DNA of 64,000 nucleotides from Brachybacterium paraconglomeratum. GTDB lineage: Bacteria > Actinomycetota > Actinomycetes > Actinomycetales > Dermabacteraceae. A model generated the notes under the pieces. The model was not told where the DNA came from. It saw only the letters and a list, made by a program, of their open reading frames with translations, and did not search any database. The stretch lies in contig NZ_ML133851.1 of NCBI RefSeq assembly GCF_003994255.1, positions 744,001 through 808,000 on the forward strand. Direction: 5' to 3'. Positions within the stretch are counted from its first letter, which is position 1. Each line of letters starts with the position of its first letter. Shown here in pieces: positions 8,910 through 17,316 of this stretch. A program made the position numbers and the translations under genes.

Positions 8910-9887
8910 ATGCGCGCGATCCTGATCGAGTCCGAGGGCGCCTCCCCGCGCCTCCTGGAGGACGCCGACGAGTCCCTGCTGACCGGCGAGGTGGCGCTCG
9001 ACGTGGAGTGCTCCTCGCTGAACTACAAGGACGCGATGGCCCTGGCCGGCAAGGGCATCGCCCGCACCCACCCGCTCATCCCGGGCATCGACCTGGTCGG
9101 CACGGTGACGGAGTCCGCCGATGCCCGCTTCTCCCCCGGCGACGGCGTCGTCCTGAACGGCGACGGGATCGGCGAGTCCCGCCACGGCGGCTTCGCGACC
9201 CGCGCCCGCGTGCGGCCCGACGCGCTCGTCCATCTGCGCGACGCCCTCACCCCACAGCGCGCCGCCGCGCTCGGCACCGCCGGCTTCACCGCGATGCTCG
9301 CCGTGCTGCGGCTCGAGGACGCGGGGCTCACCCCGGCCGACGGGGACGTGCTGGTCACCGGCGCCTCCGGCGGCGCCGGCTCGGTCGCGATCGCGCTGCT
9401 CGCCGGACGCGGCCACCGCGTGATCGCCTCGACGGGGCGCGTCGAGGAGCACGGCGAGTACCTGCGCTCCCTCGGCGCCGCCGAGGTCGTGGACCGCCGC
9501 GAGCTGTCGGAGGAGCCGGGCCGTCCCCTGCAGTCCCAGCGCTTCGCCGCCGCGGTCGACGGGGTCGGCTCGACGACCCTCGCGAACGTCCTCGCGCAGA
9601 CCGCGTGGGGAGGCACGGTCGCCGCCTTCGGCCTCGCGCAGGGACCGGACCTGCCCGCGACGGTGCTGCCGTTCATCCTGCGCGGCGTCACCCTCGCCGG
9701 CATCAACTCCGTCGAGTGCCCGCTGCCGCTGCGCGAGCGGGCCTGGGCGGCGCTGGCGAGCGAGCTCGACCTGGCCCTGCTGGACTCGATGACCACCACC
9801 ATCGGCCTCGCCGGCGCGATCCCCGCCGCGCAGCAGGTGCTGGCCGGCCAGGTCCGCGGCCGCACCGTCGTCGAGGTGGGACGATGA
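8910..9887 (+). CDS. YhdH/AcuI-type quinone oxidoreductase (acrylyl-CoA reductase-like)
   Basis: NADPH-dependent medium-chain reductase of 325 aa. It has the subgroup features: CSSLNYKDAMAL near residues 34-45 with the substrate-site NYKD, PGIDLVGTV, and the nucleotide-binding stretch VTGASGGAGSVAIALL (~148-163). It also carries the family pattern ...ITLRGVTLAG-like near 255. No zinc ligands are present. Characterised relatives reduce acryloyl-CoA or other enoyl-CoA substrates. Start ATG 8910 has GTGAGGAG about 7 nt upstream. Its stop overlaps a possible ATG of the next oxidoreductase (ATGA at 9884-9887), so the two are transcribed together. Confidence 0.9.
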   Translation: MRAILIESEGASPRLLEDADESLLTGEVALDVECSSLNYKDAMALAGKGIARTHPLIPGIDLVGTVTESADARFSPGDGVVLNGDGIGESRHGGFATRARVRPDALVHLRDALTPQRAAALGTAGFTAMLAVLRLEDAGLTPADGDVLVTGASGGAGSVAIALLAGRGHRVIASTGRVEEHGEYLRSLGAAEVVDRRELSEEPGRPLQSQRFAAAVDGVGSTTLANVLAQTAWGGTVAAFGLAQGPDLPATVLPFILRGVTLAGINSVECPLPLRERAWAALASELDLALLDSMTTTIGLAGAIPAAQQVLAGQVRGRTVVEVGR

Positions 9888-9931
9888 TGGCGAGCCCGGA
9901 CACTGAGAGCCCGACGACCGAGAAGAGGACC

Positions 9932-10912
9932 ATGCGCGCGATCACCATCGTCGGCGAGGGCGAGCTCGAGCTCGCCGAGCTGCCCGAACCCACGCCCGGC
10001 CCCGGCGAGGTGCTGGTCGACGTCGTCGCCGCGGGCGTGAACCGCGCCGACCTGGCGCAGGCCGCAGGGAAGTACCCGCCGCCGCCCGGCGCCTCCGAGC
10101 TGCCGGGCCTCGAGGTCTCCGGCCGCCGACGGGACACCGGCGAGGAGGTCGTCGCCCTGCTCGCCGGCGGCGGCTACGCCGAGGTCGTCGCGGTCCCCGA
10201 GGCGCAGCTGCTCCCGGCTCCGGAGGGCATGGGCCTGATCGACGCGGCCGGGGTGGTCGAGGCCGCCGCGACGGTCGTGTCGAACCTGGTGCTCGAGGCG
10301 GGGATGCGCGAGGGCGAGACGGTCCTGGTCCACGGCGGCACGGGCGGCATCGGCACGGTCGCCATCCAGCTCGCGAAGGCCATGGACGCCCGGGTGCTCA
10401 CCACCGTCGGCAGCGACGACGCACTGCCGATCGTCGCCCAGCTCGGCGCCGAGCAGGCGTGGAACCGCCGGATCATCGACCTGCCCGCCGCGGTGCGCGA
10501 GGCGGGCGGCGCGGACGTGATCCTCGACGTCGTCGGCGGCTCGGCGCTGGCCGACAACGTCGCGATGCTCAACGAGGGCGGTCGCCTGGTGATCATCGGG
10601 ACGCTCGGCGGTGCGAGCGGCGAGCTGCCGATCGGGCAGCTGATGGCCAAGCGCGCCCGCGTGATCGGCTCGACCCTGCGCTCGCGCCCGGTGGAGAACA
10701 AGGCTGCGATCCTCGAGGCGACCCGCTACCTGGTCTGGCCGCTGCTGGCCTCCGGGGAGCTGCAGATCCCGATCCACGAGCGGCTCCCGCTGGCCGAGGC
10801 CGCTCGCGCCCACGAGATCCTCCGCATCGGAGGCCACCTGGGCAAGGTGATCCTGGAGGTCGAGGAGTCGGCCGACGGGCACCGGCGAGGGCGCCGCCGC
10901 CGGAGCGCATGA
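9932..10912 (+). CDS. PIG3-like NAD(P)H quinone oxidoreductase
   Basis: Zinc-independent medium-chain oxidoreductase of 326 aa. The N-terminus MRAITI aligns with family starts; GVNRADLAQAAGKYPPP (residues ~37-53) is the PIG3/TED2-type substrate region, and VHGGTGGIGTVAIQLAKA (~134-151) is the nucleotide-binding motif. The preferred start is ATG 9932 with AAGAGGA just upstream. An in-frame ATG at 9884 overlapping the previous stop would add a 16-residue leader and cannot be excluded. The stop overlaps the next ATG (10909-10912). Likely cytoplasmic; the physiological quinone or enal substrate is not known. Confidence 0.88.
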   Translation: MRAITIVGEGELELAELPEPTPGPGEVLVDVVAAGVNRADLAQAAGKYPPPPGASELPGLEVSGRRRDTGEEVVALLAGGGYAEVVAVPEAQLLPAPEGMGLIDAAGVVEAAATVVSNLVLEAGMREGETVLVHGGTGGIGTVAIQLAKAMDARVLTTVGSDDALPIVAQLGAEQAWNRRIIDLPAAVREAGGADVILDVVGGSALADNVAMLNEGGRLVIIGTLGGASGELPIGQLMAKRARVIGSTLRSRPVENKAAILEATRYLVWPLLASGELQIPIHERLPLAEAARAHEILRIGGHLGKVILEVEESADGHRRGRRRRSA

Positions 10913-11331
10913 GCGATCAGCTCACGACCCGACTCCTCGTATCCGCAGGCCTCACACTCGTCGGCGTCTTCTGCCTCGCCTACACGGCCTGGGCCCGGCG
11001 AGGCCGCTCCGAGCGAGCTCGCGCCTGGATGGGCGACGAGTTCGGCGAACGCCTGCGCGACGAGCGCTGGGCGGTGCTCGGCGCATCGATGTTCGGCGTC
11101 ATGTGCCTGTGCTTCGCTGCCTTCGTGCTGCCGGTGGTGGGGATCTACCTCGGCCTCGTCACACTGCCGCTCGCCGCGCTGTCCTTCGTCCTCTTCCTGT
11201 GGGCGATGATGTACTTCATCCCGCTCCCCGACCTCTTCTACCCCCGCTGGGCCCGCCCTCTGCGGGAGCGGAACCGCCGCGTCGAGGCGGCCTGGAAGCG
11301 GGGGTTCCGACGCCGTCGCAAGGAGCGCTGA
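10909..11331 (+). CDS. Small membrane protein, first of a tandem paralogous pair
   Basis: Unrecognised 140-aa protein with three hydrophobic segments (residues ~8-28, ~62-85, ~88-112) and strongly basic ends. Landmarks shared with the next gene are ARRGRS after the first helix, VLPV.GIYL in the middle, IPLPDLFYPRWARP near residue 103, and a basic C-terminus (RRRRKER). ATG overlaps the previous stop by 4 nt, so translation is coupled to the oxidoreductase. The pair looks like a local duplication. No function can be assigned. Confidence 0.8.
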   Translation: MSDQLTTRLLVSAGLTLVGVFCLAYTAWARRGRSERARAWMGDEFGERLRDERWAVLGASMFGVMCLCFAAFVLPVVGIYLGLVTLPLAALSFVLFLWAMMYFIPLPDLFYPRWARPLRERNRRVEAAWKRGFRRRRKER

Positions 11332-11334
11332 GCA

Positions 11335-11760
11335 GTGGTCGACCAGGTGACCATCCGACTGTTGTTCTCCGCAGCCGCCTTCGTCGTGGGAGCGGCCCTC
11401 TTCGCCTTCGCCATCTGGCAGCGCCGTGGACGCTCCCCTGCGGCACGACGATGGATGGGCCGGGGCCGCGGGAATCCAGACTTCGAAGAGCGCATGTCGC
11501 TGATCGGGTTTCCAGCGACCGGGGTGCTGTGCTGGTGCTTCAGCGCGGTGGTGCTGCCGGTGATCGGGGTCTATCTGATCCTGCCCCTCGCGCCGATCGC
11601 CGTCCTGTGCTTCATCCCGCTGATCATCTGCCGGCTGGACTTCATCCCGATCCCGGACGCCGTCTACCCGAAATGGGCCCGCCCGATCCGTCACGCCAAC
11701 GAGCAGGCCGTCAAGGACTCCGAGGCCTGGCTCCGCGCATACCGTCGTCGTCAGCGCTGA
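11335..11760 (+). CDS. Small membrane protein, second of a tandem paralogous pair
   Basis: Paralog (141 aa) of the preceding gene, 3 nt downstream, starting at GTG 11335. It has the same layout: first helix (~8-28), QRRGRSP, a WMG segment, two helices around VLPVIGVYL, then IPIPDAVYPKWARP and a basic tail. The two proteins are clearly related but considerably diverged, so the duplication is not recent. Last gene of the four-gene unit. Its final 10 nt overlap the end of the convergent HAD gene (11751-11760). Confidence 0.8.
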   Translation: MVDQVTIRLLFSAAAFVVGAALFAFAIWQRRGRSPAARRWMGRGRGNPDFEERMSLIGFPATGVLCWCFSAVVLPVIGVYLILPLAPIAVLCFIPLIICRLDFIPIPDAVYPKWARPIRHANEQAVKDSEAWLRAYRRRQR

Positions 11761-12617
11761 AAGCGCTCCAGCACCAGCACCGTCCCGTCCTCGTAGATCG
11801 AGTCGGTGACCACGTCGGCGACGTCCTTCACGCCCTGTGGCGCCTGCCCCATCGCGACGCCGACCTCGGCCCAGGCGAGCATCTCGGTGTCGTTGAAGCC
11901 GTCGCCGACGGCGACGGTCGCGCGCCGCTCGATGCCGAGCCGGTCGCGGATCACCTCGAGGGCGCTGGCCTTGGAGATGCCGGGCGCGGCCATGTCCAGC
12001 CAGGCGGTCCACCCGATCGAGTACTCGACGCCGTGCACCCCGGACTCGGCGATGACCTTGCTGAACTCCTGCGGGGAGAGGTCGGGGACGTGGACGACCA
12101 CGCGCACCGCCTCGAGCTCCATCAGGTCCTCGAGCGCGGTCTCGGTCGCCTCGACGCCGAAGCTCGCGTCCTGGAAGCCGGTGGTCGAGTGGAAGCCGCC
12201 GTCGGCCGTCTCGACCGCGTAGTGCGCGTCGGGGGCGACCTCGCGCAGGGTGCGCAGGGCGTGGCCGGGCTGGAAGGAGCGGGTGTCGACGATGCGGTGC
12301 CCGCCCTCGGCCTCCGGGTCCATCTCGACGGTGACCGCGCCGTTGGAGCAGACCGCGTAGCCGCGCGTGATCCCGGCGGCCTCGACGATCGGGAGGGTCG
12401 CGCCGAGGGAGCGGCCGGTGGCGATGACGACGGTGTGCGTGCTCGCGGCGCCGCGCAGCGTGTCCCGCATCTCGGGGGTCATCCGCCCGTCGTGGTCGAC
12501 GAGGGTGCCGTCGACGTCGAGGCCGATCAGCAGCGCCTTCCCGTCGAGCCGGTCGAGGTGCTCGGCCAGACGCTCCCGCGCGGCGATCCGGTCGGTGGTC
12601 GTGGTGGAGGCGCTCAT
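11751..12617 (-). CDS. Cof-type HAD hydrolase (sugar-phosphate-like phosphatase)
   Basis: Cytoplasmic HAD-superfamily phosphatase of 288 aa. Motif I is GLDVDGTLVD (~residues 31-40, nucleophile and acid/base aspartates), motif II ATGRS, and motifs III/IV sit in the C-terminal KASALEVI...VGDGFNDTEML. The inserted cap domain between them is of the Cof/type IIB class, which act on phosphosugars or similar small molecules. Start: ATG 12617 lies 7 nt after a CACACT hexamer and has no ribosome site, fitting a leaderless transcript. A GTG at 12725 would add an arginine-rich tail overlapping serS and looks spurious. Downstream of serS on the same strand. Confidence 0.88.
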   Translation of the reverse strand: MSASTTTTDRIAARERLAEHLDRLDGKALLIGLDVDGTLVDHDGRMTPEMRDTLRGAASTHTVVIATGRSLGATLPIVEAAGITRGYAVCSNGAVTVEMDPEAEGGHRIVDTRSFQPGHALRTLREVAPDAHYAVETADGGFHSTTGFQDASFGVEATETALEDLMELEAVRVVVHVPDLSPQEFSKVIAESGVHGVEYSIGWTAWLDMAAPGISKASALEVIRDRLGIERRATVAVGDGFNDTEMLAWAEVGVAMGQAPQGVKDVADVVTDSIYEDGTVLVLERFQR

Positions 12618-12624
12618 GCGCGGC

Positions 12625-12630
12625 AGTGTG
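12625..12630 (-). promoter_or_regulatory. -10-like element for leaderless HAD gene
   Basis: CACACT on the minus strand ends 7 nt before the HAD ATG. With no Shine-Dalgarno present, transcription would begin at or beside the start codon. Confidence 0.45.
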
Positions 12631-12711
12631 CCATCGGCCGCCGACGAACGGGTGAACCGACGGTGGCGAAGAGCCGCGCGCAGTCGCTGGAGGGGGCGGG
12701 GGAAGGGCATC

Positions 12712-13983
12712 TCAGGCAGCGCCACCCACGACCTCGAAGACCTCGCGCCCGCCGAGATAGGGCCGCAGACCCTCCGGCACGACGACGGAGCCGTCGGCCT
12801 GCTGGTGGTTCTCGAGGATCGCGGCGATGAAGCGGGTGGTGCCGAGGGTGCCGTTGAGGGTGGCGACGGGGCGCAGGCCGTCCTCGGTGCGCTCGCGGAT
12901 GTTCAGCCGACGGGCCTGGAACTGGGTGGTGTTCGAGGTGGAGGTCAGCTCGCGGTAGGTGTCCTGGCTGGGCATCCACGCCTCGCAGTCGTACTTGCGG
13001 GCGGCGGAAGTGCCGAGGTCGCCGGCGGCGGTGTCGATGATGCGGTAGGGCACGTCGATCCGCGCCATCATCTCCCGCTCCCAGTCCAGCAGCCGCTCGT
13101 GCTCCTCGTAGGAGTCCTCGATGCGGCAGTAGGAGAACATCTCGACCTTGTGGAACTGGTGCACGCGGATGATGCCGCGGGTGTCCTTGCCGTAGCTGCC
13201 GGCCTCGCGGCGATAGCAGGCGCTCCAGCCGGCGTAGCGGATCGGACCGTCGGAGAGGTCGAGGATCTCGTCCTTGTGGTAGCTCGCCAGCGCCACCTCG
13301 GAGGTTCCGACGAGATAGAGGTCGTCGCCCTTGTCGAGGTGGTACACCTCGTCGGCGTGCTCGCCGAGGAAGCCGGTGCCCTCCATCGCCTCGGGCAGCA
13401 CCAGGGTGGGCGTGATCATCGGGGTGAACCCGGCCTTCGTGGCCTGGTCGATCGCGGAGTTCAGGATCGCGAGCTCGAGCTGCGCGCCCACGCCGCGCAG
13501 GAAGTAGAAGCGGGCGCCTGAGACCTTCGCGCCGCGGGCCATGTCGATCGCCTGCAGGCCCTCGGCGATCTCGAGGTGATCCTTGATCTCGACGTCGAAG
13601 CTCGGGGGCTCGCCGACGGTCTCGCGGACGACGAAGTCCTCCTCGAGGCCCTCGGGGGCGCCCTCGGCGAGGTTCGGGATCTCGCGCAGGGCCGCGTCGC
13701 GGACGGCGAGCGCCTCGCCGGACTCGGCCTCGAGTCGCTTCACGTCGGCGGCGAGCTGCTTGACCTCGGCCAGCAGCGCCTGCTTCTCCTCGCCCTTGGC
13801 CTGCGAGACCTTCTTGCCGAAGGCCTTCTGCTCGGCGCGCGCTGACTCGAAGGCGGAGGTGGCCTCGCGCCAGCGGGAGTCGGCCTCGAGCACCGCATCG
13901 ACGGTGGAGGCGTCGCGCCTCCGGGCCCGCTGGGCCGCTCGGACGACGTCGGGATTCTCTCGCAGGAGCCGCAGATCGATCAT
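12712..13983 (-). CDS. serS: Seryl-tRNA synthetase
   Basis: Class II synthetase of 423 aa charging tRNA-Ser; one cognate tRNA gene is at 6599-6686. The N-terminal coiled-coil arm (residues ~30-100, rich in Glu/Lys/Ala) grips the tRNA long variable arm. Catalytic motif 2 is [16 protein letters not shown] (~252-267), GTSEVALAS is the serine-site loop, and motif 3 ends with [13 protein letters not shown] and NGTLGTTR. Length and motifs are normal. Start ATG 13983 is preceded at 6 nt by TACCCT on the minus strand, indicating a leaderless or near-leaderless mRNA; a GGAG within that gap may help. Divergent from the diacylglycerol kinase gene. Confidence 0.97.
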   Translation of the reverse strand: MIDLRLLRENPDVVRAAQRARRRDASTVDAVLEADSRWREATSAFESARAEQKAFGKKVSQAKGEEKQALLAEVKQLAADVKRLEAESGEALAVRDAALREIPNLAEGAPEGLEEDFVVRETVGEPPSFDVEIKDHLEIAEGLQAIDMARGAKVSGARFYFLRGVGAQLELAILNSAIDQATKAGFTPMITPTLVLPEAMEGTGFLGEHADEVYHLDKGDDLYLVGTSEVALASYHKDEILDLSDGPIRYAGWSACYRREAGSYGKDTRGIIRVHQFHKVEMFSYCRIEDSYEEHERLLDWEREMMARIDVPYRIIDTAAGDLGTSAARKYDCEAWMPSQDTYRELTSTSNTTQFQARRLNIRERTEDGLRPVATLNGTLGTTRFIAAILENHQQADGSVVVPEGLRPYLGGREVFEVVGGAA

Positions 13984-14045
13984 TGCTCCAGGGTACCTGC
14001 GTGCGCGGGCCTATCGCGGCGGGGCCGCGCCGCTACTGTGGGCAC
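13984..14045. promoter_or_regulatory. Back-to-back leaderless promoters, serS / diacylglycerol kinase
   Basis: Minus strand TACCCT (13995-13990) ends 6 nt before the serS ATG; plus strand TACTGT (14034-14039) ends 6 nt before the kinase ATG at 14046. The two share a 62-nt divergent region. No clear -35 boxes. Confidence 0.55.
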
Positions 14046-15197
14046 ATGGATCTGACCCTGCTGCTGCTGAGCATCGCCTCGGTGGTCACCACGATCATCG
14101 CCGTCGTCCTGCTGGTCGTGGTGCTTCGACGCCTCGGCCGGCACCGCCGTGAGCTCTCCGCGCTGAAGTCCGAGAGCGCAGCCCGGGCCGAGGCGCACGA
14201 GAATCCGGACGACGGCGAGGACGCGGAGGCCGCCGACCGCCTCCGCCGCATCGCCGTGGTCCTGAACCCCTCGAAGTTCGAGGGCACCGACGACTTCCGC
14301 CGACGGATCTCCGAGGTCGTCGAGCGGGTCGAGGGCGCGGAGGTCGAGTTCTACGAGACCACGATCGACGACCCGGGGCGCGGGCAGACGCAGCGGGCGG
14401 TCGCCGACGGCGCGGACCTGGTCATGGCCGCAGGCGGCGACGGGACCGTGCGGATGGTCGCCTCCGTCCTCGCCGGCACCGACACCCGCATGGGCATCAT
14501 CCCCTCCGGCACCGGCAACCTCCTGGCCCGCAACGTCGACATCCCCCTGGAGGACCCGGCCGCGGCGATGGTCGCGGCGCTGACCGGAACCGACCACCAG
14601 GTCGACGTCGGCTGGCTGCGCTATGGGGACTCCCCCGCGGCGGCGCAGTCCGCGCCGAAGCAGATCTTCCTGGTGATCGCGGGCTTCGGCGCCGACGCCG
14701 AGATGATCGGCTACACCGACCCGCGGATGAAGAAGCGCATCGGCTGGGTCGCCTACGTCTTCGGCGGGGTCCGCACGATCCTCGGCCGCTCGGTCGACGT
14801 CGTCGTCGAGCTGCCCGACCGCACCCGCCACGCCCACAAGGCCCGCACCGTGCTGCTGGGCAACGTCGGCAAGCTCCCCGGCGGCTTCGTGCTGATGCCG
14901 GATGCGACGATCGACAACGGCCGCCTCGAGGTGGTCGTCGCCGGCTGGCGGGGCGCGGCGGGCTTCAGCCAGGTCGCCACGCAGGTGATCAACCCGAAGC
15001 TGGTCCCGAAGGTGGGGCCGAAGCTCTCCACGATGGAGCGCTACCTGACCACCGGCATCCGGGTGACGACCGCGAAGGCGCAGCCTGTCCAGCTCGACGG
15101 GGACACCGACATCGAGGCGACGCACCTGATCGCGACCGTCGATCCCGGCGTGCTGCGGCTGCGCGTCCCGGAGAGCACGGAGCCTTCCCGCGCGTGA
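14046..15197 (+). CDS. Membrane-anchored diacylglycerol/lipid kinase
   Basis: Lipid kinase of 383 aa. One N-terminal transmembrane helix (residues ~3-27) anchors it to the membrane. The catalytic domain starts with RRIAVVLNPSK (~67) and has the nucleotide motif AAGGDGTVRMV (~128-138) and IIPSGTGNLLARN (~153-165), diagnostic of the DAGK catalytic family. The second beta-sandwich half contains GFGADAEMIG and VLLGNVGKLPGG. Known relatives phosphorylate diacylglycerol, feeding it back into phospholipid synthesis; sphingoid-like substrates are possible. Short charged linker (~45-65). The ATG is 6 nt after a TACTGT box, so the mRNA is probably leaderless. Confidence 0.92.
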   Translation: MDLTLLLLSIASVVTTIIAVVLLVVVLRRLGRHRRELSALKSESAARAEAHENPDDGEDAEAADRLRRIAVVLNPSKFEGTDDFRRRISEVVERVEGAEVEFYETTIDDPGRGQTQRAVADGADLVMAAGGDGTVRMVASVLAGTDTRMGIIPSGTGNLLARNVDIPLEDPAAAMVAALTGTDHQVDVGWLRYGDSPAAAQSAPKQIFLVIAGFGADAEMIGYTDPRMKKRIGWVAYVFGGVRTILGRSVDVVVELPDRTRHAHKARTVLLGNVGKLPGGFVLMPDATIDNGRLEVVVAGWRGAAGFSQVATQVINPKLVPKVGPKLSTMERYLTTGIRVTTAKAQPVQLDGDTDIEATHLIATVDPGVLRLRVPESTEPSRA

Positions 15198-15245
15198 CCA
15201 GCGGGTAAGGGTCCCGGAGGTCTTCGATTACCTCGGTGGCGCGAC

Positions 15246-15251
15246 TAGGCT
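15246..15251 (+). promoter_or_regulatory. -10-like element for leaderless beta-helix gene
   Basis: TAGGCT ends 6 nt before ATG 15258 with no Shine-Dalgarno between, so the transcript should start at the start codon. Confidence 0.5.
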
Positions 15252-15257
15252 CGCCCC

Positions 15258-16778
15258 ATGGGCAACGAGCCCCCCGCCCCCCATTCGACCCGTCCGGTGC
15301 ACCCCTCCCGTCGCCGGCTGCTCGGCTCCGCCGCTCTCACCGGCGGATTCGCCGCCGTGCTCGCCGCCGCCGGGAGCAGCAGGGCCGAGACACCCGCAGC
15401 CCCCACCGATCCCGTCGACCGTCCCGTCCCCGGAGCCGACGCCGCGCACGGCACCACCTGGTCTCCCGAGGAGTTCGGCGCCGTCGGCGACGGCCGGACG
15501 GACGACACCGGCGCGCTGCAGGCCGCGGTCGACGCGGTGCGCGACGCGGGCTCGGGGACCGTCGAGCTCCGCGAGGGCGCGGTCTATCTCGTCTCCAGCG
15601 TCGACATCCAGCACGGTCTCACTCTGGAGGGCCACGGCGCGCGGATCCTCCGCCCTCCGCACCATCCCCAGGGCGTGCGCACCCTCACCACGCAGCACCG
15701 CCCCGCCCGGACCGCCGAGCAGCACGCGAGTGCGATCGTGCTGCGCGACCTCACCGTCGACGGCGCGATCCACGAGCAGGGCGCGTTCCGCGACTACGAG
15801 CAGGAGCAGTCCTCCCTGATCTTCCTCAACGGGCAGAGGGACGGCCCGTACCGCCAGGTGGTGCGGATCAGCGGGGTCACGGTGCAGAACTCGGTCTCCG
15901 ACGGCATCCACCTGTGGACGGCGACGGACGCGACGATCACCGACCTGCGCGGCGTGGACTGCTTCCGCGGCGGCCTCACCATCACCGGCGGCGACAACCG
16001 CGTGCGCGTGGACGGCTACCGCGGCTCGGGCGAGTTCACCGGTGCGCACATCGACATCGAGCTCGACACTCTCTCCAACGGACGCTTCCACGGCGACTTC
16101 GAGATCCGCGACGCGATCGTCGAGGACGGCCCGCACACGCGCCCCACCGACATCGAGTGCGGGGACGGCGGGCGAGCGGTGCTCGAGAACTGCGCCTTCC
16201 GCTCCGGCTTCACGATGATGGGCCTGAACGGCACGATCCGGGTCACCGACTGCGAGCTGCACGGCAAGGACGGCGACGAGGGGCTCGTCCCGCGCGTGGT
16301 CCATCGCGGGGACGACGTCGTCTTCACCCGCTGCGACTTCCGCGCGCACGGCACCCGCGTCGGCACCCCGAGGTCGGAGATCCTCGCCGGCGTGCGGATC
16401 CAGCAGACCTACTCCTTCGACGCCGCGGCGCTGTTCAACCCGCGCAAGGTCGTCTTCGACCGGTGCACCTTCTCCCCCGCTCCGGCGGAGGGCACCAACG
16501 ACGGCGGCGAGCCGGTGGTCGGGGTGTGGGTCGCGGGATCCCGCCCGTCCGACGGGCAGGTCGTGGTCCGGGGCTGCTCCTTCGGGCAGGGACTCGACCA
16601 CGCGGTGGACCTCACCCTGGGCGGGCACCTCGTGCTCGAGGGCACCAACCGGATCGACTCGCGGATCGGGTTCCGCGTGGGCAGCCTCCCGCCCGGGGAC
16701 TCCCGCCACCGGATCGAGGAGAACGGCTCCCTGACACCTGGCGAGCACACCGTCGAGATGTGGCAGCGCGGCGGCTGA
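15258..16778 (+). CDS. Tat-exported right-handed beta-helix protein (pectate-lyase-like fold)
   Basis: Secreted protein of 506 aa. The N-terminus has a twin-arginine signal (HPSRRRLLGSAAL at ~15-27, hydrophobic to ~40, then SRAE). The mature part begins with EEFGAVGDGRTDDTGALQAA (~72-91), the standard opening of pectate-lyase-superfamily (GH28/PL-like) beta-helix proteins. A long run of short beta-strand repeats follows (TVQNSVSDGIHLWTATD, NCAFRSG, DCELHGKDGDEG, RCDFRAHG, GCSFGQG), consistent with a parallel helix. The fold suggests polysaccharide binding or cleavage outside the cell; no catalytic residues can be assigned safely. Monocistronic, converging on the lipoprotein gene. Confidence 0.82.
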   Translation: MGNEPPAPHSTRPVHPSRRRLLGSAALTGGFAAVLAAAGSSRAETPAAPTDPVDRPVPGADAAHGTTWSPEEFGAVGDGRTDDTGALQAAVDAVRDAGSGTVELREGAVYLVSSVDIQHGLTLEGHGARILRPPHHPQGVRTLTTQHRPARTAEQHASAIVLRDLTVDGAIHEQGAFRDYEQEQSSLIFLNGQRDGPYRQVVRISGVTVQNSVSDGIHLWTATDATITDLRGVDCFRGGLTITGGDNRVRVDGYRGSGEFTGAHIDIELDTLSNGRFHGDFEIRDAIVEDGPHTRPTDIECGDGGRAVLENCAFRSGFTMMGLNGTIRVTDCELHGKDGDEGLVPRVVHRGDDVVFTRCDFRAHGTRVGTPRSEILAGVRIQQTYSFDAAALFNPRKVVFDRCTFSPAPAEGTNDGGEPVVGVWVAGSRPSDGQVVVRGCSFGQGLDHAVDLTLGGHLVLEGTNRIDSRIGFRVGSLPPGDSRHRIEENGSLTPGEHTVEMWQRGG

Positions 16779-16830
16779 GAGCGGTCCGCGGGATCCTGGG
16801 AACGGCACCGTCCCCGTCAGCGTCACTTTC

Positions 16831-17316
16831 TCAGGCGTCGGGGTCCTCGAGCTGCGTGCCCTGCTCCGGATCCCACACGAGCCGCGTGCGCGGACCCCAC
16901 CAGGCCCCTGCTCCGTGCGCCAAGAATTCGAAGCCCGAGGGCGCGCCCCGCACGGCGGTGCCGTCCCGATGGAAGACGAAGAGGACCTCCTGCGTGGAGT
17001 AGCGCTCGCCGGTCTCGACGATCACCCCCGACTCTTCGTTGATCGTCGTCGCGGGCGTGCCGATCGTGTAGACCGCGAAGCGGTCCCAGTCGAATTCCTC
17101 CTCAGTGGCCGAGGCGACGTCACGCGGCTCATGGTCCTCGCCGACCGCGATGACGGCATCGGTGAGACCGCTGCTCGCGGCCACCTCGATCTCCCGTCGG
17201 CGCCCGGGCAGGAGCCCACAGCCGCCGAGGACCAGGCCGACCCCCGAGAAGACGGCGACGGCCGCGAGATCACGTCGCGAACTGCGGCGCTGCAGCACTG
17301 CCACCGTTCCGCTCAC
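16831..17316 (-). CDS. Small putative lipoprotein
   Basis: Unrecognised 161-aa protein. Start GTG 17316 overlaps the stop of the upstream gene in a GTGA tetranucleotide, giving a basic N-region (QRRSSRRDL), a hydrophobic stretch and a lipobox-like VLGGC at about residues 34-38, so it is probably anchored to the outer face of the membrane. The mature domain (~125 aa) has TINEESGVIVETGERY and LVWDPEQG but no motif I know. A longer upstream frame to 17475 is an alternative reading over the neighbouring gene and is rejected. Coupled to the YdeI-like gene. Confidence 0.72.
   Translation of the reverse strand: MSGTVAVLQRRSSRRDLAAVAVFSGVGLVLGGCGLLPGRRREIEVAASSGLTDAVIAVGEDHEPRDVASATEEEFDWDRFAVYTIGTPATTINEESGVIVETGERYSTQEVLFVFHRDGTAVRGAPSGFEFLAHGAGAWWGPRTRLVWDPEQGTQLEDPDA

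Noticed and set aside
9023-10882. A 619-codon minus-strand frame opposite the two quinone oxidoreductase-like genes
   Set aside because: Both plus-strand genes have clear nucleotide-binding motifs and ribosome sites; the antisense frame has none.
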